DNA of 64,000 nucleotides from Rhodospirillales bacterium. GTDB lineage: Bacteria > Pseudomonadota > Alphaproteobacteria > Rhodospirillales > GLO-3. The stretch spans positions 28,851-92,850 of the forward strand of contig PIVK01000007.1 of assembly GCA_003354135.1 (NCBI GenBank). The letters are read 5' to 3'. Made by a program: the position numbers and the translations under genes. The notes under the pieces are model-generated. The model was not told the DNA's origin, made no database searches, and saw only the letters and a list, made by a program, of their open reading frames with translations. This document shows positions 1-7,518 of the stretch, piece after piece (position 1 is the stretch's first letter; each line of letters opens with the position of its first letter).

Positions 1-1
1 T

Positions 2-1192
2 TTTCTGCCCCTGGCCGGGTTCGATTTCGACCCCCTCAACCTCAAGGACCCCGAGACCGAATCCGTGAGCACGCTTTTCGATCTTATCGAGGACGGTCAC
101 GGGCCCTACACCATTACCGTGTTGGCGCCGAACCTGGACGAAGCGCGGGCCCTGGCGAAACGGCTGGACGGGTTGCCGGAAGTGGACGATGCACGGACGC
201 TGGTTGATTTCGTACCCAAGGAACAGGACGACAAGCTCGATGTTATCGGCGCCATGGGCATGTTCCTGCTGCCCTCGTTCTCGGCGGGCGATAGGAAGAT
301 GCCGCCGACGGTCGAGGAAATGGCCGCGCTCAAGAAGATCGTGCGGGGCAAGGCGTTCCGCCTAACCACGCTGGACGACGAGACCTTGGCGGGGCTGGGC
401 CGGCGGCTCTACGATGCTTTGGAGAAGATTCCCCCCGAGGGCCTGCCCGAATTGCAGGATCGCCTTTTGAATGCGCTGCCGGGACGGTTGTCGGCCCTTA
501 AGATGTCGCTCGAGGCGGGGCAGGTGGGTCTGAGCGATCTGCCGGAGGGGCTCGTTGCGCGCCATGTGGCGGCCGACGGCCGGGCCAGGGTCTCCGTCCA
601 TCCGGAGGTGGACGTGACGGACCGGGCCGCGCTGACACTTTTCGTCGAGGCCGTGAGATCGGTGGCACCGCAGGCGACGGGCACTCCCGTGGTGATCATG
701 GAAGCCGGCAACACGGTGGTGCGCGCCTTTCGTGATGCGGCGTTGATCGCGCTATGCCTTATCGCGGTGCTGCTGGCGCTGATCCTGAGGCGCCTGCGTG
801 AGGTCCTTTTGGTCTTCGCGCCGATCCTGCTGGCCGGCCTGTTGACGGTCGCGGCGTCGGTTGTGCTTGATCTTCCCTTCAATTTCGCCAACGTGATCGT
901 GTTGCCGCTGCTGTTCGGGCTGGGCGTGGCCGGCGGTGTCCATCTTGTGGTCCGCGAGCGCAGCGCCGAGACCATCACCGGGGTTCTGGAGACCAGCACA
1001 CCCCGGGCCGTGATGTTCAGCGCCCTGACCACCATCGGGTCTTTCGGCAGCATTGCGCTGTCCAGCCATCAGGGAACGGCGAGCATGGGGCTCCTGCTGA
1101 CGGTCGCCGTCACCCTTACCCTTCTCTCGACGCTGGTCGTGCTGCCGGCGCTGATGGCGCTGGTGAGCCCCGGGAAGGAAACGGTGTCATGA
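2..1192 (+). CDS. hpnN: HpnN-like RND-family lipid transporter (3' part)
   Basis: The frame is open from the left edge of the window, so this is the C-terminal 396 residues of a larger protein whose start lies outside. The visible part has a soluble periplasmic stretch followed by about five hydrophobic segments in its last 170 residues, the second half-module of an RND/MMPL-type transporter. The leading FDFDPLNLKDPETES stretch resembles the hopanoid-associated RND subfamily HpnN, whose members move hopanoids to the outer membrane. Its stop overlaps the start of the next gene by 4 bases (ATGA), so translation is probably coupled. The HpnL/HpnM-like neighbours support the assignment. A generic MMPL transporter remains possible because the N-terminal half cannot be seen. 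Confidence 0.8.
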   Translation, partial: FLPLAGFDFDPLNLKDPETESVSTLFDLIEDGHGPYTITVLAPNLDEARALAKRLDGLPEVDDARTLVDFVPKEQDDKLDVIGAMGMFLLPSFSAGDRKMPPTVEEMAALKKIVRGKAFRLTTLDDETLAGLGRRLYDALEKIPPEGLPELQDRLLNALPGRLSALKMSLEAGQVGLSDLPEGLVARHVAADGRARVSVHPEVDVTDRAALTLFVEAVRSVAPQATGTPVVIMEAGNTVVRAFRDAALIALCLIAVLLALILRRLREVLLVFAPILLAGLLTVAASVVLDLPFNFANVIVLPLLFGLGVAGGVHLVVRERSAETITGVLETSTPRAVMFSALTTIGSFGSIALSSHQGTASMGLLLTVAVTLTLLSTLVVLPALMALVSPGKETVS

Positions 1193-1866
1193 GTCTGGAT
1201 GGAACCCGGCTTTTCCCCGTCATCCGCCCGGTCTCCAGGCCCTTCAGCCGGCTGCTTATCCGCCTGCCGCTGTCGGCCAACCAAGTGACGGCGATGTCCC
1301 TGATTTTCGGGTTGCTGTGTAACTGGTGTTTTCTGCAAGGGGATTGGGAACTGGGCATCGTGGGGGGGGTGTTCTTCGTGTTCTGCTACATCTTCGACAA
1401 TTCCGACGGAGATGTGGCGCGGGCCAAGAACCAGTGCTCCGACTTCGGCATGCATTTCGACACCTTCGTCGACTGGGTCGTACATGCCACCTTCTTCCCG
1501 GCGCTCGGTTACGGCTATGCGGGCGTGACGGGAGAGACCTGGTGGATCTGGCTCGGCTGGATCGGGTTCGGCGGCAGCACCATCAACTATCTGCTCGGTT
1601 TGTATATCGATTTTCGTGAAAAGAGACGCCAGGGCGCCGAAGCCCCGACCGGGCACGAGGCTCCGGGGGAAGCGAAGAAGCCGGAAGCCTGGCACGAATG
1701 GGCGGTCTATGTCTTTCGCGAACTGACAAGGGCCGACTTCTGCTTCATCGTTCTCGCCCTAGCGGTGTTCGATGTCGCCTGGGTCCTGATTCCGGCCGGG
1801 GCCATCGGCTCGCAGGTCTATTGGATGGGCCAGTTTGTCAAGGGCGCCAACGAGTATCATGTCTGA
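1189..1866 (+). CDS. CDP-alcohol phosphatidyltransferase family protein
   Basis: A 225-residue integral membrane protein with the complete CDP-alcohol phosphatidyltransferase signature: D70-x2-D73-G74-x2-A77-R78-x8-G87-x3-D91-x3-D95. The four aspartates bind the two catalytic metal ions. The family moves a phosphatidyl or similar group from a CDP-activated donor to an alcohol in the inner membrane. The acceptor cannot be told from sequence; inositol-phosphate, glycerol-phosphate or a hopanoid-linked alcohol are all possible. It overlaps the hpnN-like gene by 4 bases and is followed closely by an hpnL-like gene, so it sits inside a lipid-transport operon. A charged insert around residues 142-165 separates the membrane segments. 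Confidence 0.88.
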   Translation: MSLDGTRLFPVIRPVSRPFSRLLIRLPLSANQVTAMSLIFGLLCNWCFLQGDWELGIVGGVFFVFCYIFDNSDGDVARAKNQCSDFGMHFDTFVDWVVHATFFPALGYGYAGVTGETWWIWLGWIGFGGSTINYLLGLYIDFREKRRQGAEAPTGHEAPGEAKKPEAWHEWAVYVFRELTRADFCFIVLALAVFDVAWVLIPAGAIGSQVYWMGQFVKGANEYHV

Positions 1867-1879
1867 GGCCGGGGGAACC

Positions 1880-2902
1880 ATGCGGCTGATCAAGATCCTC
1901 TACTGGCTCCTGGGCCTCGGTCTTCTGGTTGTCGTCGTCTCCCAGGTGAATCCGAGCGATGTCTGGGCCGAGGCGAGCGGCATCGGCTGGGGCATGGCGG
2001 TGGTTCTCGGCCTCTACTTTTCAGCCTTCCTGATCGATTCGTTTACTTGGTTGATGGCGATGGAGGGGGTGCCGCCGAGCGCCCGATGGCTTTACCGGTG
2101 CTTTAAGGTGCGCATGGTGGGAGAGGTCTTCAACAACGTCATCCCTGCCGCCGGAATCGGGGGTGAACCCCTCAAAGCGGATTTGGTGAAGAAACACTAT
2201 GGGGTCGGATACCGCGAGGGGATTGCGTCGCTGATCCTAGCCAAGACCATCAACACGGTTTCCATGGTCGCCTTCCTTGCCATCGGATTCGTCCTCATTT
2301 GGGGATCGGACGATCTGGACATGAACTACAAGCTGGCCGGCGGGGCGGGGCTTCTGGTTTTCGTTGTCGGGACCGTTCTCTTCTATGCCATCCAGCGCTG
2401 GAAGATGACCACGCTCGCCGGAACTTGGCTGGCGCGCTTCCGCTTCGCCCGGCGCCTCGAAGGCGGTCTGCATCATATCCACGACATGGATGAACGCCTG
2501 ATGCGCTTCTATACCGCACATCGGGCGCGGTTCGCGGGGGCCCTGTTTCTGGCCTGGATCAACTGGGTGCTGGGGGCGGTGGAGATCTATTTCGTCCTCG
2601 CCTTCCTGGGGCATCCGGTATCCATGGCCGAGGCCTGGATTATCGAGGCTGCTGCGCAACTGGTGCGCAACGCGCTGTTTTTCATCCCCCTGAGCCTCGG
2701 GGCTCAGGAAGGCGCCTTTCTCGTCGTCTGTGCGGCCATCACGGGTTCGCCGACCCTGGGGCTCGCCGTGGCGGTGGTCCGGCGCATGCGCGAGGTGTTG
2801 TGGCTTCTCTGGGGCGCTACGCTGGGCGGCATCTATGCACTGCGCTCGGGGCTGGGGGCCCCGGATGCCGATACCAATGCCGACGGGGGACCTATTCCTT
2901 GA
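1880..2902 (+). CDS. hpnL: HpnL-like / LPG-synthase-TM family membrane protein
   Basis: A protein of about 340 residues with six to eight hydrophobic segments, matching the flippase-like lysylphosphatidylglycerol synthase transmembrane family that includes HpnL of hopanoid clusters. The conserved-looking AAGIGGEP stretch near residue 85 and a SLGAQEGAF stretch near 275 are typical of the family. I place the start at ATG 1880, preceded by GGGGG; ATG 1859 in the same frame would overlap the upstream stop and is the alternative. The 3' end overlaps the 3' end of the convergent mlaC-like gene by 11 bases. Role by inference: lipid flipping or export together with the upstream RND protein. Confidence 0.75.
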   Translation: MRLIKILYWLLGLGLLVVVVSQVNPSDVWAEASGIGWGMAVVLGLYFSAFLIDSFTWLMAMEGVPPSARWLYRCFKVRMVGEVFNNVIPAAGIGGEPLKADLVKKHYGVGYREGIASLILAKTINTVSMVAFLAIGFVLIWGSDDLDMNYKLAGGAGLLVFVVGTVLFYAIQRWKMTTLAGTWLARFRFARRLEGGLHHIHDMDERLMRFYTAHRARFAGALFLAWINWVLGAVEIYFVLAFLGHPVSMAEAWIIEAAAQLVRNALFFIPLSLGAQEGAFLVVCAAITGSPTLGLAVAVVRRMREVLWLLWGATLGGIYALRSGLGAPDADTNADGGPIP

Positions 2903-3512
2903 GCAGGCTGTCGGTCTTGGCGTCCAGGACGGCGATCAGGCCGGAGATGCCTTTCGTCTTCAGGATGCGCCGGTACTCGGAGCGGCGGGTCGCCAACTGG
3001 CTGACATCGTCGTCAAGCAGGATGTCGGCGATGCGCCATCCATCCGGCGCCTCACTGAGGACGTAGGTCAGTCTGACCGCATCCTCCGCCGGGTGGTTGA
3101 TCCGGGTCTTGACGAGCAGTGTGCTCTGTGGGCCGGGACGTTCGCCCAGGGTTTCGAAGGTTTCGCCCGAATGACCGCTGAACTGGGAGGCGTAGGTGCC
3201 GATGCTCATGCGCCGAAATACGGCAAGTAGGGCTCGATGTTCGCTCTCTTCGGCCTTGTACCAGTAGCCACCGGCGGCGACTTGGATCATCAGTTCCAGA
3301 TCGAAGCAGTCATCAATATCTGGGGCGAGACGTTGAAAACGGCCTTGCGCGCCCAGGGAGTCGGCGGCCTTCATGACCTCCATGAGGCCGGCGTGGAAAC
3401 GCGCGACCGCGGCCTGCGGCGTATCGGCGCAGGATCCGGCCTGGACCGGAGACGGGGCCAAAGACGGGGCCAGAAGCAGGATGGCGAGAATCAGGGTCGA
3501 AAGACGATGTAT
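2892..3512 (-). CDS. MlaC/Ttg2D/HpnM-family periplasmic lipid-binding protein (copy 2)
   Basis: Second of two tandem paralogues of the MlaC (Ttg2D/HpnM) family, periplasmic proteins that carry phospholipids or hopanoids between membranes. Shared landmarks with copy 1 include FRRMSI, YSGETFE/HSGETFE, GWRI-D and RRSEYRRIL. No ATG, GTG or TTG start preserves the signal peptide. The open frame begins right after the copy-1 stop, and an AGGAGG lies 6 nt before an ATA codon at 3512-3510. Starting there gives 206 residues with a clean signal peptide (hydrophobic core LILAILLLAPSLA, cut near VQA). A TTG start at 3461 would remove most of that hydrophobic core. I therefore annotate the ATA start, which is inference. 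Confidence 0.8.
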   Translation of the reverse strand: MHRLSTLILAILLLAPSLAPSPVQAGSCADTPQAAVARFHAGLMEVMKAADSLGAQGRFQRLAPDIDDCFDLELMIQVAAGGYWYKAEESEHRALLAVFRRMSIGTYASQFSGHSGETFETLGERPGPQSTLLVKTRINHPAEDAVRLTYVLSEAPDGWRIADILLDDDVSQLATRRSEYRRILKTKGISGLIAVLDAKTDSLLKE

Positions 3513-3524
3513 GGTTGGCCTCCT
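3510..3524 (-). promoter_or_regulatory. Strong Shine-Dalgarno followed by ATA initiation codon
   Basis: On the minus strand the sequence reads TAGGAGGCCAACCATA. The TAG is the stop of mlaC copy 1, AGGAGG (plus-strand 3519-3524) is a full ribosome-binding site, and ATA at 3512-3510 sits 6 nt beyond it at ideal spacing. No canonical start lies in this frame between this point and a TTG 48 bases further on. Confidence 0.6.
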
Positions 3525-4146
3525 ATTTCTTTTCGTCTGCGAGCAGGCTGTCCGCCTTACGGTTGAGCGCGTTCGTCAGACCCTCGATGCCGCTGCGCAC
3601 CAGGATACGACGGTATTCCGAGCGCCGGACGTTGATTTCGCTGATTCCTTTGTCGACGATAACGTCGATGATCCGCCAGCCGATCTTGAACTCCTTCGTG
3701 ATGTAAGCGATATCGACCGGAGAATCATCGATCCTGTTGAGTTGGGTCTCCACCAGAATTGTGTTCTGCGGACCATTGCGCTTGTGGGTGATCTCGAAGG
3801 TCTCGCCCGAATAGCCGTCAAAAAGGGTCGCCAGCGTGCTGATGCTCATGCGCCGGAAAGCCGCGATCAGGCGTTCCCTTTCCTCTCTTTTGGCGTCCTC
3901 CCACATGTCTCCGAGGATGATTTGCACCATGACCGAAAGGTGGAAGCTCTCGTCGATGCGTGGGGCCAGGGTCTCGAACCGCTTCTGAACCAAAAGACCG
4001 TCCGCCTGTTGCATGGTCTCGATCAATGCGGCCTGGAAGCTCCTGACAACGGGGTCTGGGCCCTGGGACCCGGCGGTTGCCGGTGCCGCCGGAAAAAGAA
4101 CAACGGCGATCGCAAGAAATTTGAACGCTCGAAACGTCTTCGACAT
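3523..4146 (-). CDS. MlaC/Ttg2D/HpnM-family periplasmic lipid-binding protein (copy 1)
   Basis: A 207-residue protein with a signal peptide (core FKFLAIAVVLFPAAPATA, cleavage near ATA-GS) followed by an MlaC/Ttg2 fold: RFETLAPRI, MVQIILG, FRRMSI, YSGETFEI and a C-terminal RRSEYRRIL. It should shuttle phospholipid or hopanoid through the periplasm, as MlaC does between MlaA and the inner-membrane MCE complex. ATG 4146 is chosen over upstream in-frame starts because the signal peptide begins there and GGTGGA precedes it. Its stop overlaps the ribosome-binding site of copy 2, so the two are one transcription unit. It is divergent from mlaA. No mlaBDEF genes are in view. Confidence 0.88.
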   Translation of the reverse strand: MSKTFRAFKFLAIAVVLFPAAPATAGSQGPDPVVRSFQAALIETMQQADGLLVQKRFETLAPRIDESFHLSVMVQIILGDMWEDAKREERERLIAAFRRMSISTLATLFDGYSGETFEITHKRNGPQNTILVETQLNRIDDSPVDIAYITKEFKIGWRIIDVIVDKGISEINVRRSEYRRILVRSGIEGLTNALNRKADSLLADEKK

Positions 4147-4458
4147 GTTCCATCCACCGGATTCGGCCCGATTCCGCCGATATATTTTGGCAGAGTATGT
4201 TGATCGGCGAGTGTAACGCAACCCATCTCCCATGCGTGGCCGTAACCAAAAATATGATGTCTTTCAATCGTCACGGAAATACGATGTCTTTTTAATGGCA
4301 CCGGGATCTGAAAAAAAACGCCGTGTTGCAGGTTGCAGGAGGGGGCAACATCGCGTACAAAGTTTCGTGGTTAATTATTCGTTTAGATTCTAAATCCGCC
4401 TAATTTTACGGCCTTTGGAAGTGCGGCGGGTGAGCGATACTCAGGTGGGGCACGTACC
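4147..4458. promoter_or_regulatory. Divergent intergenic region between mlaC pair and mlaA
   Basis: 312 bases with no convincing gene, AT-richer than its surroundings; it must carry the promoters for both directions. It contains a 14-base direct repeat with one mismatch (AATATGATGTCTTT at 4251-4264 and AATACGATGTCTTT at 4278-4291, 27 bases apart, so roughly the same face of the helix after two and a half turns) and a short GTTGCAG tandem near 4324. I could not identify a confident -35/-10 pair. Confidence 0.4.
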
Positions 4459-5328
4459 GTGATTGGTCTCGGACGAGGTTTTATACTAGCGGTCCCGGTT
4501 CTCGGATTGGCCGTCCTGGCGCCGCCCGCAGGGGCGGCTTCGGATCGGGGCGAAACGGGGTACGTCGACGAAGCGGAATATGTCGTCAGTATCCGACTCG
4601 CGATGGGCGAAGAGGGAAGAATCGAGGACGGCAACGACCCGCTTGAGCCCTTGAATCGCGCGGTCTTCAATTTAAACGAAGTCTTTCAGACGTGGTTTCT
4701 GCGTCCCTTCAGCGAATTTTATGAAGCCTTCGTGCCGCCGCCGGTACGGGAAGGCGTGGGCAACATGATCGACAATGTGGCTACGCCGGTCATCCTTGCC
4801 AATGATCTTTTGCAGGGCGAAGGGGAGCGTGCCGTCATCACCGTGCAGCGCTTCGTCATCAACACGACGTACGGCATCGGCGGTTTTGTCGACCGGGCCA
4901 CCGAAATGGGCATCGAAGGGCATGACGAAGACTTCGGCCAGACATTGGCTGTTTGGGGCGTGGGCGAGGGGTTCTATCTTGTCCTGCCGCTTTTTGGCCC
5001 TTCCAATCCGCGTGACGCCGTTGGGGACCTGCTGGTCGACGGCTACTTTGACCCCTTGGGCAGGTGGCTTGTCAATTCGAACCGCGATGCTGTCAGGTGG
5101 TCCCGCGCGGGCGTCGGAGCGCTTGACGAATACGGCGGCGTCATGGATGAATTGGCGCAAATCCAGAAGACATCCATCGACTACTACGCCGCGATCCGCA
5201 GCATGTACCGCCAGAAGCGGGCTGCGGAGATTGGCAACGGTGAAGACATCGATCTTCCGCCGATCCCGGACCTCAGCTATGAGATCGAGAGTTTGGCACC
5301 CGATTCCCTGGCGATCGGTCCCGATTGA
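4459..5328 (+). CDS. mlaA: MlaA (VacJ) family phospholipid transport protein
   Basis: A 289-residue member of the MlaA/VacJ family, which forms a ring in the outer membrane and removes mislocalised phospholipids from the outer leaflet for retrograde transport. Diagnostic stretches are NDPLEPLNRAVFNLN (about residues 58-72), NTTYGIGGFVDRA, GHDEDFGQTLAVWGVG and LPLFGPSNPRDAVG. The GTG start at 4459 follows GGTGGGG by 8 nt and begins a signal peptide ending near PAGAA. Unlike E. coli MlaA there is no lipobox cysteine, so it is probably not a lipoprotein. It is divergent from the two MlaC-like genes, its expected partners. A perfect hairpin terminator follows. Confidence 0.92.
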   Translation: MIGLGRGFILAVPVLGLAVLAPPAGAASDRGETGYVDEAEYVVSIRLAMGEEGRIEDGNDPLEPLNRAVFNLNEVFQTWFLRPFSEFYEAFVPPPVREGVGNMIDNVATPVILANDLLQGEGERAVITVQRFVINTTYGIGGFVDRATEMGIEGHDEDFGQTLAVWGVGEGFYLVLPLFGPSNPRDAVGDLLVDGYFDPLGRWLVNSNRDAVRWSRAGVGALDEYGGVMDELAQIQKTSIDYYAAIRSMYRQKRAAEIGNGEDIDLPPIPDLSYEIESLAPDSLAIGPD

Positions 5329-5352
5329 CGGGACACCACTTTTAAACATTCG

Positions 5353-5383
5353 GCGGCCGTGGTTTCCACGGCCGCTTTCCTTT
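5353..5383 (+). terminator. Rho-independent terminator after mlaA
   Basis: Perfect 10-bp stem GCGGCCGTGG (5353-5362) and CCACGGCCGC (5366-5375) with a TTT loop, followed by TTTCCTTT. It lies 25 bases past the mlaA stop. Confidence 0.85.
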
Positions 5384-5691
5384 GGACATATGGGGGCGGA
5401 CGCCACAAGACCCTTGACTTAGCTCGGGTATTGTGGCAAGTATTTCTTGATCGTCGGTGCCCAATCGGGGCTGGCGGCAGAGGAGTCCGGCTAAGGGCGG
5501 ACGATTTGGCATATTGCTTCGATCCAAGGAGGATATGGCCCCATGCGTGATCGTATGTGTGACCGGTATTTCCGTCCCGATTAGCGTCAAATCTCATGTG
5601 GACCGCCCGTTGTTGGGCGGTGTCTTTGGCTGCCGGGGCTTGCGTTTCCTGCGCCTCGGCCGGCGTCGTAAACTTGGGAAAGAGACAACCG
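5384..5691 (+). promoter_or_regulatory. Structured leader upstream of rpoH with a 13-codon mini-ORF
   Basis: About 300 bases between the mlaA terminator and rpoH with several ordered elements. An 11/12-bp stem-loop joins GCCACAAGACCC (5402-5413) to GGGTATTGTGGC (5426-5437). An AAGGAGG (5526-5532) precedes an ATG at 5543 that opens a 13-codon ORF, MRDRMCDRYFRPD, ending at 5584. A perfect 7-bp stem ACCGCCC/GGGCGGT (5602-5608, 5615-5621) follows, then TCTTT. TTTCC (5645-5649) could pair with GGAAA (5677-5681) in the rpoH ribosome-binding site. This arrangement would suit a translated-leader or RNA-thermometer control, but that is inference. Confidence 0.45.
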
Positions 5692-6576
5692 ATGACAACC
5701 ATGAATTTACCTGCGCCTCTGGTTGAGGACGGCCTGACGTTCTATTTCCGGGAGATCTGGAAGTTTCCGGTCCTGACAGTCGACGAAGAGTACATGCTGG
5801 CGCAGCGTTGGCGCGAGCACGGCGACGTCGAGGCTGCCCACAAACTGGTGACCAGCCATTTGCGTCTGGTGGCCAAGATTGCCACGAAGTACCGCGGCTA
5901 CGGTCTTCCCGTGTCGGACCTGATGGCCGAGGGGAACATCGGCCTGATGAAGGCGGTGAAGAAGTTCGAGCCCGAGCGGGGCTTCCGGCTGGCGACCTAT
6001 GCCATGTGGTGGATCAGGGCGGCGATCACCGAATACGTGCTCCGGTCCTGGTCCATGGTCAAGGTGGGCACCGTGGCCGCCCAGAAGAAACTCTTCTTCA
6101 GCCTGCGTAAGTTGAAGCGGCGCCTCGAAATTACCCATGACGGCGAGTTGGAGGCCACAGAGGTCCGGCGCCTGGCCCGGGCGGTGGATGTTTCGGAGCG
6201 GGATGTCGTCGATATGAACAGACGCCTGTCGGCGTGCGACGTTTCGCTGAACGCACCTGTTTCCCGGGGAGACGGCGACAGCGGCCTGCAATTCCAGGAC
6301 ACCATTGCGGACGAAGCGCCATCGCCCGAGGTGATCACGGCGGACGGCCAAGAAATGGATCAGAGACGCCGTCTTCTTTCCCGCGCCGTTGAATGCCTGA
6401 GAGAGAGGGACCGGGAGATCTTTGTTGAGCGCTATTTGAGCGATGATCCGCCGACGCTAGAGGAACTGGGACGGCGTTACGGTATCTCGCGCGAGAGGGT
6501 ACGCCAACTTGAGAGCCGTGCCTTTAAGCTGGTGCAGCAGGCCGTCGTTGAGGCCGCAGAGGCTCAGCCGGCCTGA
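5692..6576 (+). CDS. rpoH: RNA polymerase sigma-32 factor RpoH
   Basis: A 294-residue sigma-70-family factor of the RpoH heat-shock group. Region 2 is clear (AEGNIGLMKAVKKFEPERGFR then FATYAMWWIRA-type sequence around residues 79-112), the RpoH box QKKLFFSLRKL is at 131-141, and region 4.2 ends the protein with a helix-turn-helix (LEELGRRYGISRERVRQLE). It should direct transcription of chaperone and protease genes. ATG 5692 is chosen because GGGAAAGAG lies just upstream; the frame is open further upstream but that sequence is not conserved-looking, and ATG 5701 is an alternative. The leader has unusual structure. Alphaproteobacteria often carry more than one rpoH, so this may not be the only copy. 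Confidence 0.95.
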   Translation: MTTMNLPAPLVEDGLTFYFREIWKFPVLTVDEEYMLAQRWREHGDVEAAHKLVTSHLRLVAKIATKYRGYGLPVSDLMAEGNIGLMKAVKKFEPERGFRLATYAMWWIRAAITEYVLRSWSMVKVGTVAAQKKLFFSLRKLKRRLEITHDGELEATEVRRLARAVDVSERDVVDMNRRLSACDVSLNAPVSRGDGDSGLQFQDTIADEAPSPEVITADGQEMDQRRRLLSRAVECLRERDREIFVERYLSDDPPTLEELGRRYGISRERVRQLESRAFKLVQQAVVEAAEAQPA

Positions 6577-6614
6577 TTTCAGCCTCCGGCTTGGCGTTAA
6601 CCGATGCCAAAGCA

Positions 6615-7379
6615 ATGATCGTTCTTTTCACCGATTTCGGCGTTGGGAGTCCTTACGTCGGGCAGATGCAGGCGGTCCTTCAGTGCGAGGCGCCGGGCGT
6701 TCCCGTAATCAATTTGTTTGCCGATGCACCAGCCTACGACGCAAAAGCGGCAGCCTATCTGTTGGCCGCCTATGGTGTCGATTTTCCGGCGGGTACGGTC
6801 TTTCTAGCCGTAGTGGATCCCGGAGTCGGGAGCGAACGTCCGGGTGTCGTTCTCGAAGCGGACGGGCGTTGGTATGTCGGTCCCGGAAACGGATTGTTTG
6901 AACTGGTGGCTCGCCGCGCTACAGCGCCGGTCCGATGGTGGGATATCACGTGGTCCCCAGAGCACCTGTCCGCGACCTTTCATGGCCGGGACCTATTTGC
7001 TCCGACGGCGGCGCGGATCGCGTGCAGGGGGGCTCCCGATTCGGTGCCGGGACTTACACCTTCAGGTGGTTTGGCACCTTCGGGTGGTCTGGGTCACCGC
7101 CAGCCGGACTGGCCGGACGATTTGGCCGAGGTGGTCTATATCGACGGATTTGGCAATGTCGTGACCGGACTGAGGGCATCTGCGTTGGCGGACGATGTCG
7201 TGATCGAGGCGGGAAGTCTCCAGCTCCATAAGAACAGGACCTTTTCCGACGTTCCGCCAGGGACGGCCTTCTGGTACGAGAATGCTAACGGACTGGTGGA
7301 ACTGGCGGTTAACCAGGACCGAGCAGACCGCGTGCTCGGCATTCAGCTGGGGGCCACCGTCAACATTAAGACCCTGTGA
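6615..7379 (+). CDS. SAM hydrolase / hydroxide adenosyltransferase (DUF62 family)
   Basis: A 254-residue protein of the S-adenosyl-L-methionine hydroxide adenosyltransferase family, relatives of chlorinase and fluorinase that cleave SAM to adenosine and methionine. The N-terminal MIVLFTDFG, the AVVDPGVGS stretch near residue 63, VGPGNGLFE, FHGRDLFAPTAA and IDGFGNVVT are family landmarks. Start ATG 6615 gives the usual MIVLFTDFG beginning; a TTG at 6591 is the longer alternative. An 18-base imperfect tandem duplication near 7062-7098 encodes PSGGLAPSGGL in the interdomain linker. It lies 38 bases after rpoH and could be cotranscribed. Confidence 0.88.
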   Translation: MIVLFTDFGVGSPYVGQMQAVLQCEAPGVPVINLFADAPAYDAKAAAYLLAAYGVDFPAGTVFLAVVDPGVGSERPGVVLEADGRWYVGPGNGLFELVARRATAPVRWWDITWSPEHLSATFHGRDLFAPTAARIACRGAPDSVPGLTPSGGLAPSGGLGHRQPDWPDDLAEVVYIDGFGNVVTGLRASALADDVVIEAGSLQLHKNRTFSDVPPGTAFWYENANGLVELAVNQDRADRVLGIQLGATVNIKTL

Positions 7380-7518
7380 CATTCGTCGCTGCTTTGTTTA
7401 TGGTGTTTGCAGCCACTTGATACGCGGCGATATGCCGGATTGCTTTCTTGAGTAGAGGTGCGGTGTGGTCGAGAGGCGTGAGCCGACGTAAATCTTTCGG
7501 CGGCTGAACGGAAAAAAG

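Noticed and set aside
5596..5691. N-terminal extension of RpoH from the upstream ATG
   Set aside because: The 32 added residues are cysteine-rich and unlike any RpoH start, and a good ribosome-binding site precedes ATG 5692.
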